The notes under the pieces are model-generated. The model was not told the origin of the DNA. It saw only the letters and a program-made list of their open reading frames with translations, and searched no databases. A stretch of DNA of 5,959 nucleotides from Verrucomicrobiota bacterium (GTDB lineage: Bacteria; Verrucomicrobiota; Verrucomicrobiia; Limisphaerales; JAGWYX01): contig JAGWYX010000280.1 of NCBI GenBank assembly GCA_018969165.1, positions 1 to 5,959 on the forward strand, given 5' to 3'. Position numbers and translations under genes: made by a program. Within the stretch, counting starts at the first letter, position 1, and each line of letters opens with the position of its first letter. Below, piece after piece: positions 5,206 to 5,959 of this stretch.

Positions 5206-5901
5206 TTACCGGATTACCCCCAACCACACCGCCGCCGGCATTGAACAGTTGCCGAGGAAAATGATCCAGGCGGCGGCCAGGGCGAAGCGGCCCTGGATGG
5301 GGCCCCAGGCCTCGTTTTTAAGCCCCAGCGATTGGAACAGGGCGCGGAGGCCGTGACTCAGGTGCAGGCACAGCAAGGCCATGCCCAGGACGTAAAAGCC
5401 GGATACCCACGGGTTCCCGAAAGCCACGACCATCATCCGGTAAACATCGTGCCGCCCTTTGGCGTCGTGCAGCGTCTTGAAATCCTGGCCGGTCAGATTG
5501 ACGGCCGGCACCTGGACCGTGAAGTGCAGCAGGTGGTAAACGATGAAGCACAGCACGATCAACCCGCTCACCAGCATCGTGCGCGAGGCGTAGCCGGCCG
5601 CCAGCGGCGCGGGCTTGTCCGCGTAACCCTGCGGCCGCGCCGCCCGATTCTCCAACGTCAGCACCACCGCCGCCCACAGGTGGAGCCCGATCGTGGCCAG
5701 CAGGAAAATCCGCGCCGGCCAGAGAATCTCGACATTGGATTGGAGGAACAGGGCGTAGGCATTGAGGTGCTCCGGCCCGAAAAAAATCTGCAGGTTCCCC
5801 ACCATGTGCAGGACCACAAACAGGAACAGGATCACCCCGGTCACGGCCATGATGAGTTTTCTCCCCACTGACGATTGAAACAGTCCGGCAATCAGGCTCA
5901 T
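5206..5901 (-). CDS. sdhC: Succinate dehydrogenase cytochrome b subunit (b558 family, single di-haem anchor)
   Basis: This 231-residue membrane protein anchors the SdhAB dimer and carries the haems and quinone site. Five hydrophobic helices are visible at about 16-34, 59-83, 108-128, 163-187 and 204-227, matching the one-subunit anchor of B. subtilis and Bacteroidota. Candidate axial haem ligands are H32 (helix 1), H74 (helix 2), H123 or H126 (helix 3) and H180 or H183 (helix 4), in line with the four histidines of B. subtilis SdhC. The N-terminus FQSSVGRKLIMAVTG is the standard opening of the family and supports the ATG at 5901. No sdhD follows, as expected for this type. Such di-haem enzymes usually work with menaquinone; that is inferred from the family. 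No clear Shine-Dalgarno sequence precedes the ATG, and the predicted leader is only about 13 nt. It is the first gene of sdhCAB. Confidence 0.96.
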   Translation of the reverse strand: MSLIAGLFQSSVGRKLIMAVTGVILFLFVVLHMVGNLQIFFGPEHLNAYALFLQSNVEILWPARIFLLATIGLHLWAAVVLTLENRAARPQGYADKPAPLAAGYASRTMLVSGLIVLCFIVYHLLHFTVQVPAVNLTGQDFKTLHDAKGRHDVYRMMVVAFGNPWVSGFYVLGMALLCLHLSHGLRALFQSLGLKNEAWGPIQGRFALAAAWIIFLGNCSMPAAVWLGVIR

Positions 5902-5920
5902 GTTCGAAACAAAGTGCCCC

Positions 5921-5950
5921 AGTCTAATTCGTTCATAACCTGGCCGTCAA
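5921..5950 (-). promoter_or_regulatory. Putative sigma-70-type promoter of sdhCAB
   Basis: On the minus strand TTGACG (5950-5945, five of six consensus matches) and TAGACT (5926-5921, four of six) are separated by 18 nt. Transcription would start near 5914, giving a very short leader of about 13 nt with no evident ribosome-binding site before the sdhC ATG at 5901. It lies at the window edge, so upstream operators cannot be seen. Confidence 0.45.
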
Positions 5951-5959
5951 CTGAATGGA

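Noticed and set aside
1..5959. tRNA, rRNA, CRISPR array, insertion sequence or phage attachment site
   Set aside because: No cloverleaf-like element, regularly spaced repeats, transposase or integrase frame, or terminal inverted repeats with target duplications were seen on either strand.

Overview
The window reads as a piece of GC-rich bacterial chromosome. Its core is a complete three-gene succinate dehydrogenase/fumarate reductase operon (sdhC-sdhA-sdhB) on the minus strand, from about 5901 down to 2256. The SdhA and SdhB sequences are close to the 'non-classical' type found in Bacteroidota, Chlamydiota and Verrucomicrobiota. A single five-helix di-haem cytochrome b replaces separate SdhC and SdhD anchors. 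Together with a DUF2934-like small protein, a short glycine/arginine-tailed RRM protein, a secreted dienelactone-hydrolase-like esterase and heptameric intergenic repeats, this points to a member of the PVC group, most likely Verrucomicrobiota. The assignment is inference from gene types, not from a database search.

Layout from left to right: 52-1173 (minus) is a secreted alpha/beta hydrolase. 1216-1253 is a strong intrinsic terminator, with a GNRA tetraloop, for the next gene. 1271-1594 (minus) is a small RRM RNA-binding protein. 1595-1969 is a divergent intergenic region holding a possible promoter, a hairpin and a 10-nt direct repeat in the presumed RRM leader. 1970-2164 (plus) is a 64-residue DUF2934-like protein, the only plus-strand gene I support. 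2165-2255 is a short convergent gap with at most a weak terminator. 2256-3002 is sdhB, 3100-5013 is sdhA and 5206-5901 is sdhC, all minus. A plausible sigma-70 promoter for the operon lies at 5921-5950, at the right edge.

SdhC anchors the complex and carries the haems and the quinone site. SdhA oxidises succinate at a covalently bound FAD, and SdhB passes electrons through three Fe-S clusters to the membrane. All expected cofactor ligands are present, so the complex should be functional.

The enzymes are ordinary for their families. The least ordinary DNA lies between the sdh genes. The gaps are long for an operon (192 and 97 nt) and both hold inverted repeats close to the downstream start codon. 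In the sdhC-sdhA gap a perfect 11-nt inverted repeat would bury the sdhA Shine-Dalgarno sequence, and an interleaved 8-nt repeat could form a pseudoknot with it. In the sdhA-sdhB gap, GATTTRC heptamers and a 10-nt inverted repeat run up to an sdhB start with no visible Shine-Dalgarno sequence. No mobile element, CRISPR array, tRNA or rRNA was seen, and I found no clear new multi-gene system.
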